The notes under the pieces: model-generated
What the model was told of the DNA's origin: nothing
Seen by the model: the letters and a program-made list of their open reading frames with translations, nothing else
Databases searched by the model: none
Assembly: GCA_964036045.1 (NCBI GenBank)
Contig: OZ038383.1
Location: 63,059,725-63,123,724, forward strand
Reading direction: 5' to 3'
DNA from: Eutreptiella sp. 'Long Island Sound 2002'
Lineage: Eukaryota; Euglenozoa; Euglenophyceae; Eutreptiales; Eutreptiaceae
DNA: 64,000 nt
In this document: piece by piece, positions 9,687-21,736 of the stretch
How positions within the stretch are numbered: the first letter of the stretch is position 1
How the letters are laid out: every line of letters begins with the position of its first letter
Made by a program: the position numbers and the translations under genes

Positions 9687-12480
9687 GGTACGTCTTTGGT
9701 GTGGCTACGTGGCCCCCCCCCCCCCACCCGGGCGCTTTGTCATTTTGGCCTAAAAATGCAAATTCTGGGCCCAAAACAGTGTTTTTTGGGCTCGGGTGGT
9801 CAATTCTACATCCCCCCACCCTTTTCCGCAAGTGCTCCACTCAAAAAAGCATGTGTTGCAGGGCTAGGGATCCAGAAAATGGGTGATTCAGGGCCGCCCC
9901 CCCCCAAAAAAAAATGGCCATTTTTTGCCCAAAAATGGCTTAAAAATGCCAATTTTGGGCCAAAAACAGTGTTTTTCCCGCTTGGTTGGTCAATTTGACG
10001 CCCCCCCACCCTATTTTGCAGGTGTTCCACTCAAGAAAACATGTGTTGCAGGGTTAGGGAGCGGGAGAATGGGTGATTCAGGGCCGGCCCCCCAAAAATG
10101 GCCATTTTTTGCTCAAAAATGGCTTAAAAATGCGAATTTTGGGCCAAAAACAGTGTTTTTTGCGCTCGGGTGGGCAATTCTACATCCCCCCATCCTATTT
10201 CGCAGTATCCCAACTCAAGAAAACTTTTTTATGCAGGGTTAGGGAGCCGGAAAATGGGTGATTCAGCCCCCCCCCGAAAAAAAAAGGCCATTTTTTGCCC
10301 AAAAATGGCTTAAAAATGCCATTTTTGGTCCAAAAACAGTGTTTTTCGGGATCGGGTGGTCAGTTTGACGCCCCTCCACCCTATATCGCAGGTGCTCGAC
10401 TCAAGGTAACATGTGTTGCAGGGTTAGAGAGCTCAAAAATTGGTGATTCAGGGCCGTTCCCCTTAAAAAGTAGCCATTTTCTGCCCAAAAATGGCTTAAA
10501 AATGCCAATTTTGGGCCAAAAACTGTGTTTTTTGAGATCGGGTGGTCCGTTTGACGCCTCGCCACCCTATTTCGCAGGTGCTCGACTCAACGAAACATGT
10601 GTTGCAGGGCTTGGGACCTAAGAAACTGTTCATTCAGGGCCGCCCATCCCAAAAATGGCCATTTTTTGCCGAAAAATGGCTTAAAAATGCCAATTTTGGG
10701 CCAAAAACGGTGTTTTTTGGGCTCGGGTGGTCAGTTGGACGCCCCCCCGACCTATTTCGCAGGTGCTCGACTCAACAAAACATGTATTGCAGGGCTGGGG
10801 ACGTCAACAATAGTTGATTCGGGGCCGCCCCCCCTTAAAAAATGGCCAATTTTTTGCCCAAAAATGGCTTAAAAATGCCATTTTTCCGGCCGTAAACAGT
10901 TTTTTTTGGGCTCAGGTTGGCAGTTCAACACCCGCCAACCCTATTTTGCAGACAATTGACTCAAGAAAACATGTGTTGCAGGGTTAGGAACCTAGAAAAT
11001 GGGTGATTCAGGGCCACCCCCCCCCCCCAAAATGGCCATTTCTTTTGCCGAAAAATGACTTAAAAATGCCAATTTTGGGCCAAAAACAGTGTTTTTTGGG
11101 ATTGGGTGGTCAGTTGGACGCCCCCCCACCCTATTTCGCAGGTGCTCGACTCAGCAAAACATGTGTTGCAGGGCTGGAGACATAAAAAATAGTTGATTTG
11201 GGGCCGCCCCCCCTAAAAAGTGGCCATTTTTTCCCCAAACAATGGCTTAAAAATGCCATTTTTCGGCCGTAAACAGTGTTTTTTGGGCTCAGGTGGGCAG
11301 TTCAACACCCCCAACCCTATTTCGCAGGAGCTTGACTCAAGAAAGCATGTGTTTCAGGGTTGGAAACCTATAAAATGGGTGATTCAGGGCCGCCCCCCCC
11401 CCCAAAATGGCCATTTTGTGCCCAAAAATGGCTTAAAAATGCGAATTTTGGGCCAAAAACAGTGTTTTTCCGGATTGGGTGGTCAGTTCGACGCCCCCGC
11501 ACCCTATTTTGCAGGTTCCCGACTCAAACGAAGCATGTGTTGCAGGGCTAGGGACCTAAAAAAAGGTTGATTCAGGGCCGCCCCCCCAAAAGTGGCCATT
11601 TTTTACCCAAAAAAGGCTTAAAAATGCCATTTTTTGGGCCACAAATGGTGTTTTTTGGGATCGGCTGGTCAATTCGACGCCCCCCCACCCTATTTTGCAG
11701 GTGCTCAACTCAAAGAAAATGTGTTGCAGGGCTAGGGACCTGGAAAATGGTTGATCCAGGGCCGCCCCCCCCAAACAATGGCCATTTTATGCCCAAAAAT
11801 GGCTTCAAAATGCCATTTTTGTGCCGAAAACGTTGTTTTTTGGGCTCAGGTGGGCAGTTCAAACCCCCCCCCCACCCTATTTCGCAGGTGCTCCACTCAG
11901 AAAAGCATGTGTTGCAGAGCTGGGGACCTAAAAAATTGTTCTTTCAGGGCCGCCCCCGCCAACACAAATGGCCATTTGTTGCCGAAAAATGGCCTTAAAA
12001 TGCCATTTTTGGGCTGAAAACAGTGTTTTTTGGGATCCGGTGGTCACTTTGACGGCCCCCACCCTATTTTGGCAGTTGGTCGACTCAAAACAACATGTGT
12101 TGCAGGGCTAGGGAGCCGTAAACTAGGTGATTCAGGGCCGCCCCTCATAAAAAAATGGCCATTTTCTGCCTAAAAATGGCCTAAAAGTGCCAGTTTCCGG
12201 CAAAAAACAGTGTTTTTTTGGCTCTTGTGGTCAGCACAAGCCCCCCCTACCCTATTTCGCAGATGCCTGACGCAAAAGAAACATGTATTCAATATCATTG
12301 GAGCCACCGATTAGGTGTTTTAGGGCCTCTTCGACCTGAAAAAGGACATTATGTGTCAAAAAAAGGCCTGAAATTGCCCATATTTTGTAAAAAATCCGTA
12401 TGTTTTAGGCTTGGGGGCTCCCTTCAAGGCCCCCCTACCCTCTTTTGCAGGTGCCTGACTCACCAAAATAAGTTTTGCAG
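9687..12480. repeat. 186-bp satellite array, copy 1
   Basis: About 15 diverged tandem units with a period near 186 bp. Each has a C-run, the core tggccattttttgcccaaaa, a second core gggccaaaaacagtgttttt, then ctatttcgcaggtgctcgac and catgtgttgcaggg. The period is a multiple of three, so spurious ORFs cross several units. The last units (12230-12480) are more diverged. Confidence 0.95.
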
Positions 12481-13868
12481 CATGGCTGGCATGATATTTA
12501 AGCCCCAAAACAAGTCTCTCCGCCATTTTCTTAGTTTTCGGAATAAACTAACACTTTTGCCTTTAAAAAACCAATGTGATGCACGTTCCTGAGACTCCAT
12601 AGTCAACACCTCACCTGTAAAAACCCTCTCTCCCCTTTTTGTTTTATCTCGCAATTGTTCCTTAATAGGACCGAAAGCGTGAGGGTATTTTTGCTGTAAG
12701 ACTCTTTGCCGTTCCCGGCACTCTTGTTGCTCCGCTTCATTCCACCCGTGGAGATCTGCGTCGGACCCATAAAAAATTTGTATCTTGGGCTACCCCTGCA
12801 GGGTATGCCCATGGGCCCATGGGCATCTGGACATTGTGTCTGCCAAAACATTTTTGTCCCCCGGATAATAATGAATTAACAAGTTGAATCGGCTTAAAAT
12901 TCGTGCCACCTTCCCCGGGGTCCAAACGGACCGGACAAGGTACACAAGTCCTCCTTGTACCACTGAACAATACTAGAATGATCAGTGCCCACATCTACCT
13001 GATTATAGCTGATCCAACTTTGAAATTTGAGGAGGCAACACACTAAAGCGTATGTTTCCTTCTCTCGGGGGGTCCAACCCAGCTGACCCAATCGTGTATT
13101 TCCCTTTGAACTTTTACTCCCTTGGAGCTTCCTAGAAAAATATGCCACAATCTGCCAAGTCCCATCAGATTGTTGTTGTTTGGAAACCCCATCGATTGCA
13201 AAATCACTTGCATCGGTCTCAATGGCCCATCGGCCTTCAGGGGAGGGGAGGTACAAAACACAATTGTCGACCATAGCCAACTTTAACTGATCAAAACCCT
13301 TTCGCATATCTTCAGTCCATTCTTTTTTAACCTCCTTGGAAGTTATTTTCACCTTTTTCCGTTTGATGGGTTTCCCATTTCCATCTAACTTACCCTTACT
13401 GGAGGGGTCAGGGGCTTCATACTGGTACTTCCCTTTTAAAGCATCCATTAAGGGGGCCGCATGCGTGGCGTAGTCCTTAATGTAAATGCTGTACCAGTTT
13501 GCAAGACCCAAAAAGCCTTTTAGAGCCTTCGGGGTCTTGATGTCATCCGCTTTCCAACTGGCCAAGGCAGCCGTTTTCTGGGGGTCGGGGTACCTGCATC
13601 CCTTGCTTAAAATATGGCCAATGCATTTGACTGGTTTCATAAAAAGATGACATTTGGCCGGTTCAACAGTAAGGCCCGCCTTGGCCGGTGCAAGGAACAC
13701 CTTGCGTGCTTCCTGAAAATGATGTTCCATGCACGCCTTGCGTTCATCCGGGTCATCGGGCATGTCCAGCAGTTCCGGTGTCTGTTGGGATGCCTCTTTG
13801 TATGCCTGTGTGCGATCAGGGTTCCTCGGAACCGAGATCCACGTACCTAAATTTTCAGATGCCTCTCC
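12481..13868 (-). pseudogene. Element 3 RT C-terminus and RNase H, copy 1
   Basis: The frame 13763-12894 encodes the RT thumb/connection (KAGLTVEPAKCHLFMKPV, GHILSKGCRYPDPQK) and RNase H with IETDASDFAIDGVSKQ, TPREKETYALVCCLL and DVGTDHSSIVQW. It ends in a frame break near 12893. The remaining RNase H tail (FTGEVLTMESQERASH) is spread over other frames down to about 12595, helped by a small duplication of cccatggg at 12803-12828. The RT palm is missing because homology to copy 2 stops near 13811. The left end abuts the satellite exactly as in copy 2. It is a fragment and not functional. Confidence 0.85.
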
Positions 13869-14642
13869 TCAGTTGACATTCATATCGTGCCGTGGCACCA
13901 GGGGCCACCCCCTGTAGTCCTGCCCAGGATACAGGTTATAAATAACCTGCACGATATAGAATGCTCCCCGCATCCATGCAGTGAGCCGCCCTAGCGACCC
14001 CCACACAGACGCAGGAACGGTGATGCAACCGGACACCGTCAGACCAGCATAGGAGAACAAGGGTCCAGCCTGCCATGCCCGGCGGCTCGATGGCGTGTTG
14101 GTGGACTCAGGCAGGGTTTGGATTCCCCACTCGAACTCCGCGTCCAGGGTCCGCCTCAGGTGGTGCACGCGGTGCGAGACCAGCAGGACCCATCCAACGG
14201 CCGGATCAATCATTTGGATGCCACCCTGGGCGCGTTCGGTCCCCTCCACGCATACGGCCTCTCCTTCCATCACCGGCTGCATACTCATAGTAACCCTTTC
14301 AAACAATTTCGGATCCAACCATCCCTAGATGGTGATATTTCCCCTTGTGGCCTGCTTATCTGGTATTTGCAGGATTTGATGTCGCCAAAGATGGGAGAAA
14401 ATGGTGATATCACCCTTTCGTTGCAGGATGCCCAACAAAGGAGGCCCCTTGTCAACCCGAATATGGCTGTCTTCCCACAACGAGATCGAGACCACCACGA
14501 GAATCCAACCGTTCCTGCCGATACGCAAGCGTTCCCGCGGGTCGTAAATGTGGAACAGCCGGATATCGTCCACATGTGATCCGATCAACTTGGAGTGAGC
14601 GTGAGCCATGACGAAAGCAACTTGGAATGGGCTGAGGGCCAT
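13869..14642 (-). CDS. Unknown ORF with one in-frame TAG
   Basis: From ATG 14640-14642 a frame of about 257 codons runs to TGA 13869-13871, interrupted only by TAG 14325-14327. Both halves have natural globular composition (SHVDDIRLFHIYDPRERL, PAVGWVLLVSHRVHHLRR, VWGSLGRLTAWMRGAFY). I do not recognise the family. Beyond the TGA the same frame runs on into the RT fragment of element 3, so this may be a host sequence captured or joined by recombination. Upstream of the ATG (14645-14700) is a GTA/TATA-rich stretch. The Val/Trp/Arg-rich ending resembles a soluble enzyme or viral structural domain, but nothing decisive was seen. Confidence 0.35.
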
Positions 14643-14644
14643 GT

Positions 14645-14760
14645 AGGTGGGTAGTATAGGTATAGTATAGTGTAGGTAGGTAATTAGGTATGTAGGTAGT
14701 ATCCACACATGGCCCTCCCCTCACAAAAGTGTTTTTAGGGGGGCGGGGGGGGGGGTTATG
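14645..14760. repeat. (GTAG)-rich low-complexity tract and G-run
   Basis: Irregular GTAG/GTATA repeats followed by a run of G residues at 14737-14756. No gene. Confidence 0.6.
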
Positions 14761-14766
14761 AACCAA

Positions 14767-15374
14767 TCAGGAAGGGCTGGTTGGAGAAGGGGACTTAGGA
14801 CATGAGCAGACTACACGCAAAAACACATCAGGACGGCAGTCCCGTAGCGTGACGTCTATATCATGTTGTTTGTTGTACTCTGCCCATGCATCCGTAACAT
14901 CATGCATGAAAGCCGACGCAGGTTGCCACTCCGGCTTATCATACCCCTAATACCTAACATACCATTCCCGGTGTCGATTTCTCCCAGTGCCCACCATCTT
15001 ATTCTTAAGTAAAGTTTCCACAACATACTTATCTTGTTCCACCACGTCCTCGACGGACGTGTACCAATGATAGCAGGGGGGCAACTGGTCCAAAGGATCT
15101 AGACAAGGCTTCAAGTCCACTGTATGCAAAATTTTCTCCGTTTTTTCCGTGGCTACCTTGTAGCGACCTACACCCACACGCTGTAGGATTTCCGCAGGTC
15201 CCTTCCAAACTCTGTCAAGCTCCGTATAGTCCCTGTCCATACCCTTCCTGTTGACTTTTCTCCAGACTTTGTCTCCTGCCCTAAAGACCTATCGCGAGTG
15301 CTTACGCAAAAATTGCTCACTGAGCCTGGCGTGTACCTTGGTAAGTGTGTCTTTAACAAACTTCCTTGTCGCAA
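14767..15374 (-). pseudogene. Element 4 pol C-terminus with chromodomain
   Basis: The frame from about 15374 to TGA 14767-14769 contains the GPY/F-like tail of integrase (FRAGDKVWRKVNRKG, LDRVWKGPAEI) and a chromodomain: DKYVVETLLKNK, then REWYVRY, then GYDKPEWQPASAF. Two TAG codons lie in frame, 15289-15291 and 14947-14949. The second falls inside the chromodomain at the place where family members have KWKGY. Homology is continuous on both sides of it, so the stop is either a recent nonsense change or read as an amino acid. The preceding integrase frame joins through a shift near 15395 in a T-run. Chromodomains direct integration into marked chromatin. Confidence 0.75.
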
Positions 15375-16640
15375 CTAAGTCCAAAAATGATTTTCCGCAT
15401 CTTGACAACCATCCTGTGGAATGGTTGGGGGGCAATCGCCAAAGCCAACAGGATTCCTACCAAAGACTATCCTATACGGACTATACCCTGAAACCGGTTC
15501 GGGTGTATCATTAAGTGCCCACACTGCTAACAGAAGAAGTTGAACCCAGTTTTTTGTTTCCTTTTGTTCCAAAAGTTTCCGAAGGCTACTGACCACTAGT
15601 TGGACCGCGTTTTCTGCCCGGCCATTAGCCTTTGGTTTGTAAATTGGGGACTTATGCTCCTCAACCCCCGAGAGCATAAAGAACTCCTTACAAAATTGCG
15701 CATTGACCAAGTGGTCATTATCTGAAAAAATGACACTGGGAAGACCCCAGTGGGGGAAAATATGATGAACAAAAATCCTCGCAAGCTCTTTAGAGGTGAG
15801 GGTATTATGGCACGGTATAGCTATGATATACCCGTACAGGCGACATACAACTACTAACACATAGTTGTACTCTACTTTCCCTTCCGTGAACGGATTCCCT
15901 GTGAGGTCCAAGAAATCCACCGCGATGCTGTCAAATATGTTGTCAGGGATGGGATAATGATCAAGGGTATCCGGTTGGACGCCCTTGCGGTGTTTGGCCG
16001 TTTGGCATACCCTGCAATGACCAACCACCTTAGAGACCGTTTCTTTCAACTTACTCTGTGTGAACTCGGGGTCGGGGACAACAAATTTACAATTAAAAAG
16101 TTGAACGGTCTTGTCAATACCTGGGTGTGCATATGTGTGTATCCCCTTGATTACCTTTTCAAGGATACCTTGTGGTACACATATTTTGGTGTTGCACCGC
16201 ACCTTACCCTTGTAAAGGATAAAAAATGAATTACTATCCCCGTCCCTGGCAACACCATCAGACTGCAGTTCTTGCCAAAACTCCTGGTACAAGGGGTCTT
16301 GGACATAATATCCTTGCCAATCGTGGTGCAAGATGCTTACGTCCGGTGGCACTTTCACCTTTGACATCATCATTAACTGTTCTGAACCCGGAATGTGCCC
16401 ATTCAGGTCACAGAGGGTATCTACAAGCTGGGTCCACAAAGCAGAGCCTGCTGGCAGGGTGCCCTGAAGCGAAGCAACAGACATGTCATGCTCATGCAGT
16501 GTGTGTTCGAAAAATTTCGAAAAGTCCTTCGTAACCTGGACTGTTTCTGTACCTGAATGTGAAAAAGAATACTCAGGGGGTGAGTCAGTTCCGTATAGTG
16601 AGGTGGCGGCAATCCTGCATCTATGCAACCCATGCAACAC
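15375..16640 (-). CDS. Element 4 integrase
   Basis: An open frame of 421 residues. The N-terminal 130 residues are linker. The HHCC zinc-binding domain is HTYAHPGIDKTVQLF...HCRVCQTAKH. The catalytic core has AVDFLDL (first Asp), IFSDNDHLVNAQF (second Asp) and KANGRAENAV (Glu), so the DDE triad is present. FSDNDHLV replaces the usual SDRGxQF. The ORF ends with WALNDTPEPVSGYSPYRIVFGR, typical of Ty3/gypsy integrases. The RT-RNase H part expected upstream (above 16640) is absent, so this is a fragment. It could belong to the same family as element 3, rearranged. Confidence 0.9.
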   Translation of the reverse strand: MLHGLHRCRIAATSLYGTDSPPEYSFSHSGTETVQVTKDFSKFFEHTLHEHDMSVASLQGTLPAGSALWTQLVDTLCDLNGHIPGSEQLMMMSKVKVPPDVSILHHDWQGYYVQDPLYQEFWQELQSDGVARDGDSNSFFILYKGKVRCNTKICVPQGILEKVIKGIHTYAHPGIDKTVQLFNCKFVVPDPEFTQSKLKETVSKVVGHCRVCQTAKHRKGVQPDTLDHYPIPDNIFDSIAVDFLDLTGNPFTEGKVEYNYVLVVVCRLYGYIIAIPCHNTLTSKELARIFVHHIFPHWGLPSVIFSDNDHLVNAQFCKEFFMLSGVEEHKSPIYKPKANGRAENAVQLVVSSLRKLLEQKETKNWVQLLLLAVWALNDTPEPVSGYSPYRIVFGRNPVGFGDCPPTIPQDGCQDAENHFWT

Positions 16641-17545
16641 ATAGGTTTTTAAATTCCAATTTGTCTGTAAATTCAGAAATGCACTATTTTTGAATTCAAA
16701 TCATCAGTGCTGATGTGACTGTCGATAAAATCTGGAAAATAATCGTCAATTTCTTGCTGCCTAAATCACTGTGGTTTGAGTTCCATCGCCAGAGTCGGAC
16801 TGTACCCGCATGCAACTGCCGCGGCACCGATCGCCGCAAAATGAAAGTCAAAGAAATGCCATTTTCGCAAAATCTGCCACTGGGAGAGTAGCGGTGAATT
16901 ACTGAATAGTATTGATCGTAGCGCATCTCTAGATCTGACTATTCAAATTTCCCAAGATCCAACCTCCCAGTGGATTTTCGACGAAGTTAAGCCCTTTTTG
17001 AGCCTTTTTGGCCTTCTTTTTTGCATAAAGGGCTCACACTATGCCACCCAGCACCTTGGAAGTGGTGACCATGTAGTTCTCATGTAGGACACATTAAGTA
17101 AGATGACTTTGTTGCACTTCTTGGCTATACAATTGACTGAACTAAACCCCACGAAGACTCTATATTGGGCAAGAAATGGCCATTTTTGGAGCCTTATTCT
17201 CGGAGAAGGACGAAGTATGATGCTGGTGTTACTAGTGTTAACCCTATCCGGTAGCACTCTTTGATTCCAGTTTAACAAATCCAACACTAAGGTGATTCCG
17301 GTGGAAAATAATGTGTATCCCAAGGTGCCCATTTGCATTCGTAACTACTGTGAGGTGGAGCGAGGGCTGGCGCTCTCGTGATGACGCCCGGTAGTAGGAT
17401 ACTAAACCCAGAGCGGGGTATCTTGCCAATATCTCGGGGGAGGCTCTGGGGGAGTCACGACTCCTCAAAGCCGGAAGAACCTAAGTGAAGGAGGCGTTGA
17501 TGAGGATGAAAGGTGTGAGGCCTGAGGTAGGTGCACGACTCATAC
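16641..17545. other. No gene recognised
   Basis: AT-richer DNA between the integrase fragment and the LTR-like repeat. Contains a short piece resembling the satellite core near 17175-17195. Nothing else supportable. Confidence 0.5.
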
Positions 17546-20500
17546 TGACGCGTTCCCGTGGGGGGGCCTGGCCACGGGATGCTGCGGCAGACACACACAA
17601 GCAGGCAGGCAGGCAAAGCACTGGGCTCACAGGGGCATCCTCATGCTCATGTCATGTGACAAAGCGTTTCAGGATCCTTGCCACTCTGAAACAAGGGAAC
17701 AGAAGTATGTACAGCAACACATCAGAATATGTACACATGGGGTTAAGACTGGACTGAGGTTAGGGCATCACAAGACAATAGACACTCAGTCCCAACTCAT
17801 ATCCCAATTCCAGGCCCGACCCTTCAAGTGGCCGGCAGGGGCGGGGCCCGAACACAACCCATGCCCTGCTCAGTCCGGACCCTGAAACCCTGCCAATAGG
17901 AAAGGGTGTCCCGCCCAGCCACAGGCGAGTTCCTGGGAACCAAGGGGCTCCAAGGACAACCGACAGTAACTCCTCATGCTCCCTTAGTTGCAGGTCTCAA
18001 CTCCGCTCTGCGCAAGGGAGAAGACCCCGCCATTCTCCCCCAGGAGTTGTTAGCTGAAAATGGCCTCTTCCAGCCCAAACTGATATTAGCTCGAAAAACT
18101 CCAAAATTGACCCCTTGTCCGGACCCGCCAGAGGTAGGGTGACGTAACTGACCCTATGCCCTTCACCTAGGAACTCACTGGACCCTTCACGCAACCGGGT
18201 TCGCTCTGAGGCCCCGGCATCAGGGCGCCACGGATTTGCCACGTGGGGTCATGATGCCAATATCGCCAAAATTGGAGTCATTCCCACGAGCGGCCCCCCC
18301 AACCACGGCGAGCTGCATGATCCACAGGACAGGAGGCGGGACCTAAGACCTTTATCTAGGTGCACCACTTGAAATTAGGTCGGGGCTTTCCGGAGATAAA
18401 GACATATGGGACCGCCAACTGACCACACGGGGGGGGGTGAAATTGGGGTCGAAAACAGGGGTTATTTTGGCTGCCCAAAATGAGCCAAAATCAAAGGTAT
18501 CCCCAATGGTATATCTCCACGCCGGCTAGGAGATCTGATCCACCGTTCCACATGCTATCCACTGGGAGACCAACAGGGACTCCCATGCCCTTGGCACTTG
18601 AAGATCTCCATGCCAGTCGGCGTGGTGACGGTCCAAACTGGGTCCACAACTGCCAAAATGGCAAATTTGGCCGTCTCGGGCGACCGTCCAGGGTAGGAAA
18701 CCTTGGCGATCTTGTCGAGCGAAGCCTTGTTTCAAAACCCTTGATATCCTCTTTGGTCCCATGCCCTGGGCTATGACTTGCTGTCACACTGGCTGCTTAC
18801 TATTCATCGAGGAGATGAACACGCGGATGGAGCATAAAGCAGCATGCGGTGCAAAGGGGGGGATCATGGATCGCACCAAAAGTTGAAAGACTCCGGATGA
18901 GCCGAAGGAGCAAAAAAAAAAACTCAATGGCGTTCAACCCTTGGTCATATGCTACAATAATCGACCTTTCCTCCTGGCTAGATCCCGTGCCCCATGGAGA
19001 TATGGTGATTCAAATATGGCATACAATGGCAAAAATAGCTGAATTTGGCCGAAATGGCCCGCACTCATGATTCCATATCTCCATGGCCACTGCGAGGATC
19101 TATCCAACCAAAGATGCTATGGATGCATGGGACACAGGTCCCGATATATGCCACTTGCCAACCCTCAAAGTCGCCTTTAGTTCTTTTTACCCTTGGAGGG
19201 AAAATGACACACAAATGGGGCAGAATGGCAACATGCCCCAAATTGGGTGAATCCCAACTCTCGCTTCAAGAGGAGAGGCCACATGGGGAAACACCCCATT
19301 CAATGCGGGTTTATGTGCCCTCTCCGAATCGCCCTTACCCTTGGTCAAGTGGCGCACGCAAACTCGGGCGGAACGTTAAGGGGAAGACGGGGTTTGTGGC
19401 CATTCTGGGCAAAACGGCCTAAATTCACCCAAAAGTGGTCACTCGAAAAAACGTATCTCCGTATCACAAGAGAAATGAGCCTCGGGCTTTTGCATGGATG
19501 CAAACCGAAGCTCTGCCTCCCTTTTGCAACAAGGGTTGGGGTTCAAAGCATAATAGAAACGTTTTTAACACCTCAATTCTTGAAGCACACTATATATGGG
19601 AAAAAGTGCATATATCGGCGATGTTGGGAAGCATATATCTATGGGTCCTTGAAGAGCAAAAATGTGAGTAAACATGTTTGGAGTAGGCCCATAGTAAGTG
19701 CTTTCAAATATATCCACTATGGTTTGATTGTCTCCGCCCACTCGTGTCATTAGTATTTGCATATGAGCGTGTGTGCAAAGAGGCAGTATGGCACGCGTGC
19801 TCACAAGGCAACGTTTTTGAAAATAGAAGACAAGGTTGCAAAAATCAACCAAGCCATCCACGATGTGGTCTCTAGGTTACATATTGTCCTGATTCAGGGC
19901 TCAACTCCTCATAGGCTTCGAGTACGAGCCTCGGGGGATTGGCCATTTTGGCCTAACTTTCGACCAAAATTTGCCCCTTTACAAAAAATGAGTTTTGGTA
20001 CGCATTGAATTGCGTGGAGCGATCGTTGAGTTGACTCAAAAAACGAAAATAGCCTAGGGCTTTTGTCCTTGTGTGCATTGTGTTCGGCGCTTTACGTGCA
20101 TGCGCACAAGCACACGGAGTTAGCATTTGCGCACGCAAGTAACTTGGGTTTACAACACCCATACGCTGCCTAAAACATCCCTATTGCCGGCTTCCCTATA
20201 CAAAGTGATATGCCCACGTGAAAGGGGCATGGATGAAAGACATAGGGGGGGAATGTAGGGTTCCGTCCGAACTCATGGTCCTTGAGAACCATGAGTTCGA
20301 GCGATCGACGGAAAAGCTTGCGTGCTGATTTTCTCTCAGACGCCACGGCGAAAAATTCTGGTGAACACACCAGATGAAAGTACAAGAAAAACCCTCTAGA
20401 TCCAGCCCTGAAGTCCCCTTAGAACCTCAAAGGTACTCGAGAAAAATCCATCACAAAACTCGCCACAGAGAAGCGACAAAAGCGCGCCAACAGGCGACAA

Positions 20501-21736
20501 CAGGCGGCGCCTTCAGGACAATTAGAAATCGCGGTAAAAATCGTGTATTTCACCGATTTCTAACCGAAAATCGACCAAGACAGTAAAATTATGGTAATTC
20601 TACATCGATTTAATGGTTAGGGATCGGATTCCAGATCTCGCGGATTAGAGAACAGGGATATCCCGCTGACGGCCGGTGTCAACGGCTTCCGCACGGGTGT
20701 GACGGCTCAGAGGCCTCTGGGCCATGGGCCATAGGTTCTGGGTACCGCTTCACCCGCCTCCTTAGAGCAAACCCTGGGGGGGGCTCTATAACACCCAAGC
20801 ATGGCAGCGGGTACCCAGGACCATCCCCTGAAGGGGGGAGAGGGGTGTCACACTTCCCATTTCAGGCTGATTTGCGGGTTAGGATGTCTTTCAGAATCCA
20901 ATAGTGAGACAGGTACGGTGCTGTAGTTGTGGGTAACCGCAAGTATAGTATCAAGTATCAAGTCCCGGGTCCTGGCGGCGATTGTTCGGCATCCAAAGGA
21001 CCTGTTGGCCCATACCAGGCGCACCGGGTGCCGGCTGCGACGGTCACCACCCCCGTGGTAGTGGCATGCACGGCCAACATAGGCGTCACACGACAACCGA
21101 GGTGGTCCCACGGGTCAAAGGCGACCACAAAGATCCAACAGGCTACCCCAGGCTTCCCAAGGCCGCAGGCTGGGGGAGAGTCCCCACGGGTCCTCCCTTG
21201 GGCGCACCATGTCCATATCCACGAAGCGAGTCCAGAGTGGTAAAGCCGCACGAGCTCCTCCAAAAGGGATCGGGCATCAAGGCCGTCTTTTCCCTCGCCC
21301 TATTACCACGAAGGCCATGCATGGGGGAGTCCCCATGCAGTCTGGGCGGAGGCGTCGACTCCTCAAACCACCAGTTTCCGAGACAGACTGACCAATGTCA
21401 GGACACCGGAGGTCGCCACCCGACTGCAAGTGCGTCTGCGAGTCGGTAGGCTCACACCCGGACTGATAGTGGCGGACCGCTGGGAGTGCAGTCAGGCAAC
21501 TGGGCTTCCCGCCTGGCGCCATCAGGATCTCAGCACATCACAGCAACTAGGGCACACGGTATCACGGGCACCCAAACAGGACAATCTGTACTTAGGTACT
21601 GGTCCAGGCTGTACCTTATGTAGGAGCATGTACACGGCGACTCAGGGCGCCTTCGTATTCCGATTCGTGTCCCCTCGGGGGAAAAACTGTCCATTCTTCA
21701 GTGATGGGTCATCAACACTCAACATGCAAATGCACA
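17546..21736 (-). repeat. LTR-like long direct repeat, left copy
   Basis: About 4.2 kb non-coding repeat, collinear with 41729-46082 (right copy truncated and carrying an insertion). The shared edge begins at tgacgcgttcccg (17546 and 41729), that is, a terminal CA on the minus strand, as expected for an LTR of a minus-strand element. The repeats flank the element 2 coding region in direct orientation, so I interpret them as its LTRs. Divergence between copies looks like 5-8 percent by eye. The inner start of the LTR is not defined. Small ORFs inside are not credible genes. Confidence 0.7.
20269..20298. other. Perfect hairpin in LTR-like repeat
   Basis: The 11-base arm gaactcatggt pairs with accatgagttc across a 7-8 base loop. 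The homologous site at about 45599-45628 has one mismatch (catgacttc), so the structure is not strictly conserved. Confidence 0.55.

Larger units (their letters stand above)
6370..13811. repeat. Segmental duplicate, copy 1
   Basis: This block is collinear with 54142-63165. It contains the transposase-like/polyQ gene (6388-9239), 3' flank, satellite array and RT-RNase H fragment. The left junction cuts the transposase-like ORF (homology begins at ttctaaagcggcaagag). The right junction is near 13811, where sequences diverge after gtatgcctg. The other copy differs by the 2.3-kb B insertion at 57320-59612 and by satellite copy number. Confidence 0.9.

Noticed and set aside
9672-12017. Repeated small ORFs with motif NGHFLPKNGLKMP
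   Set aside because: Period of the satellite is a multiple of three, so frames stay open by chance; frames and starts vary between units. The same applies at 59578-61641.
9687-12480. CRISPR-like regular repeats
   Set aside because: Unit length 186 bp without conserved short repeats and unique spacers; eukaryotic context.
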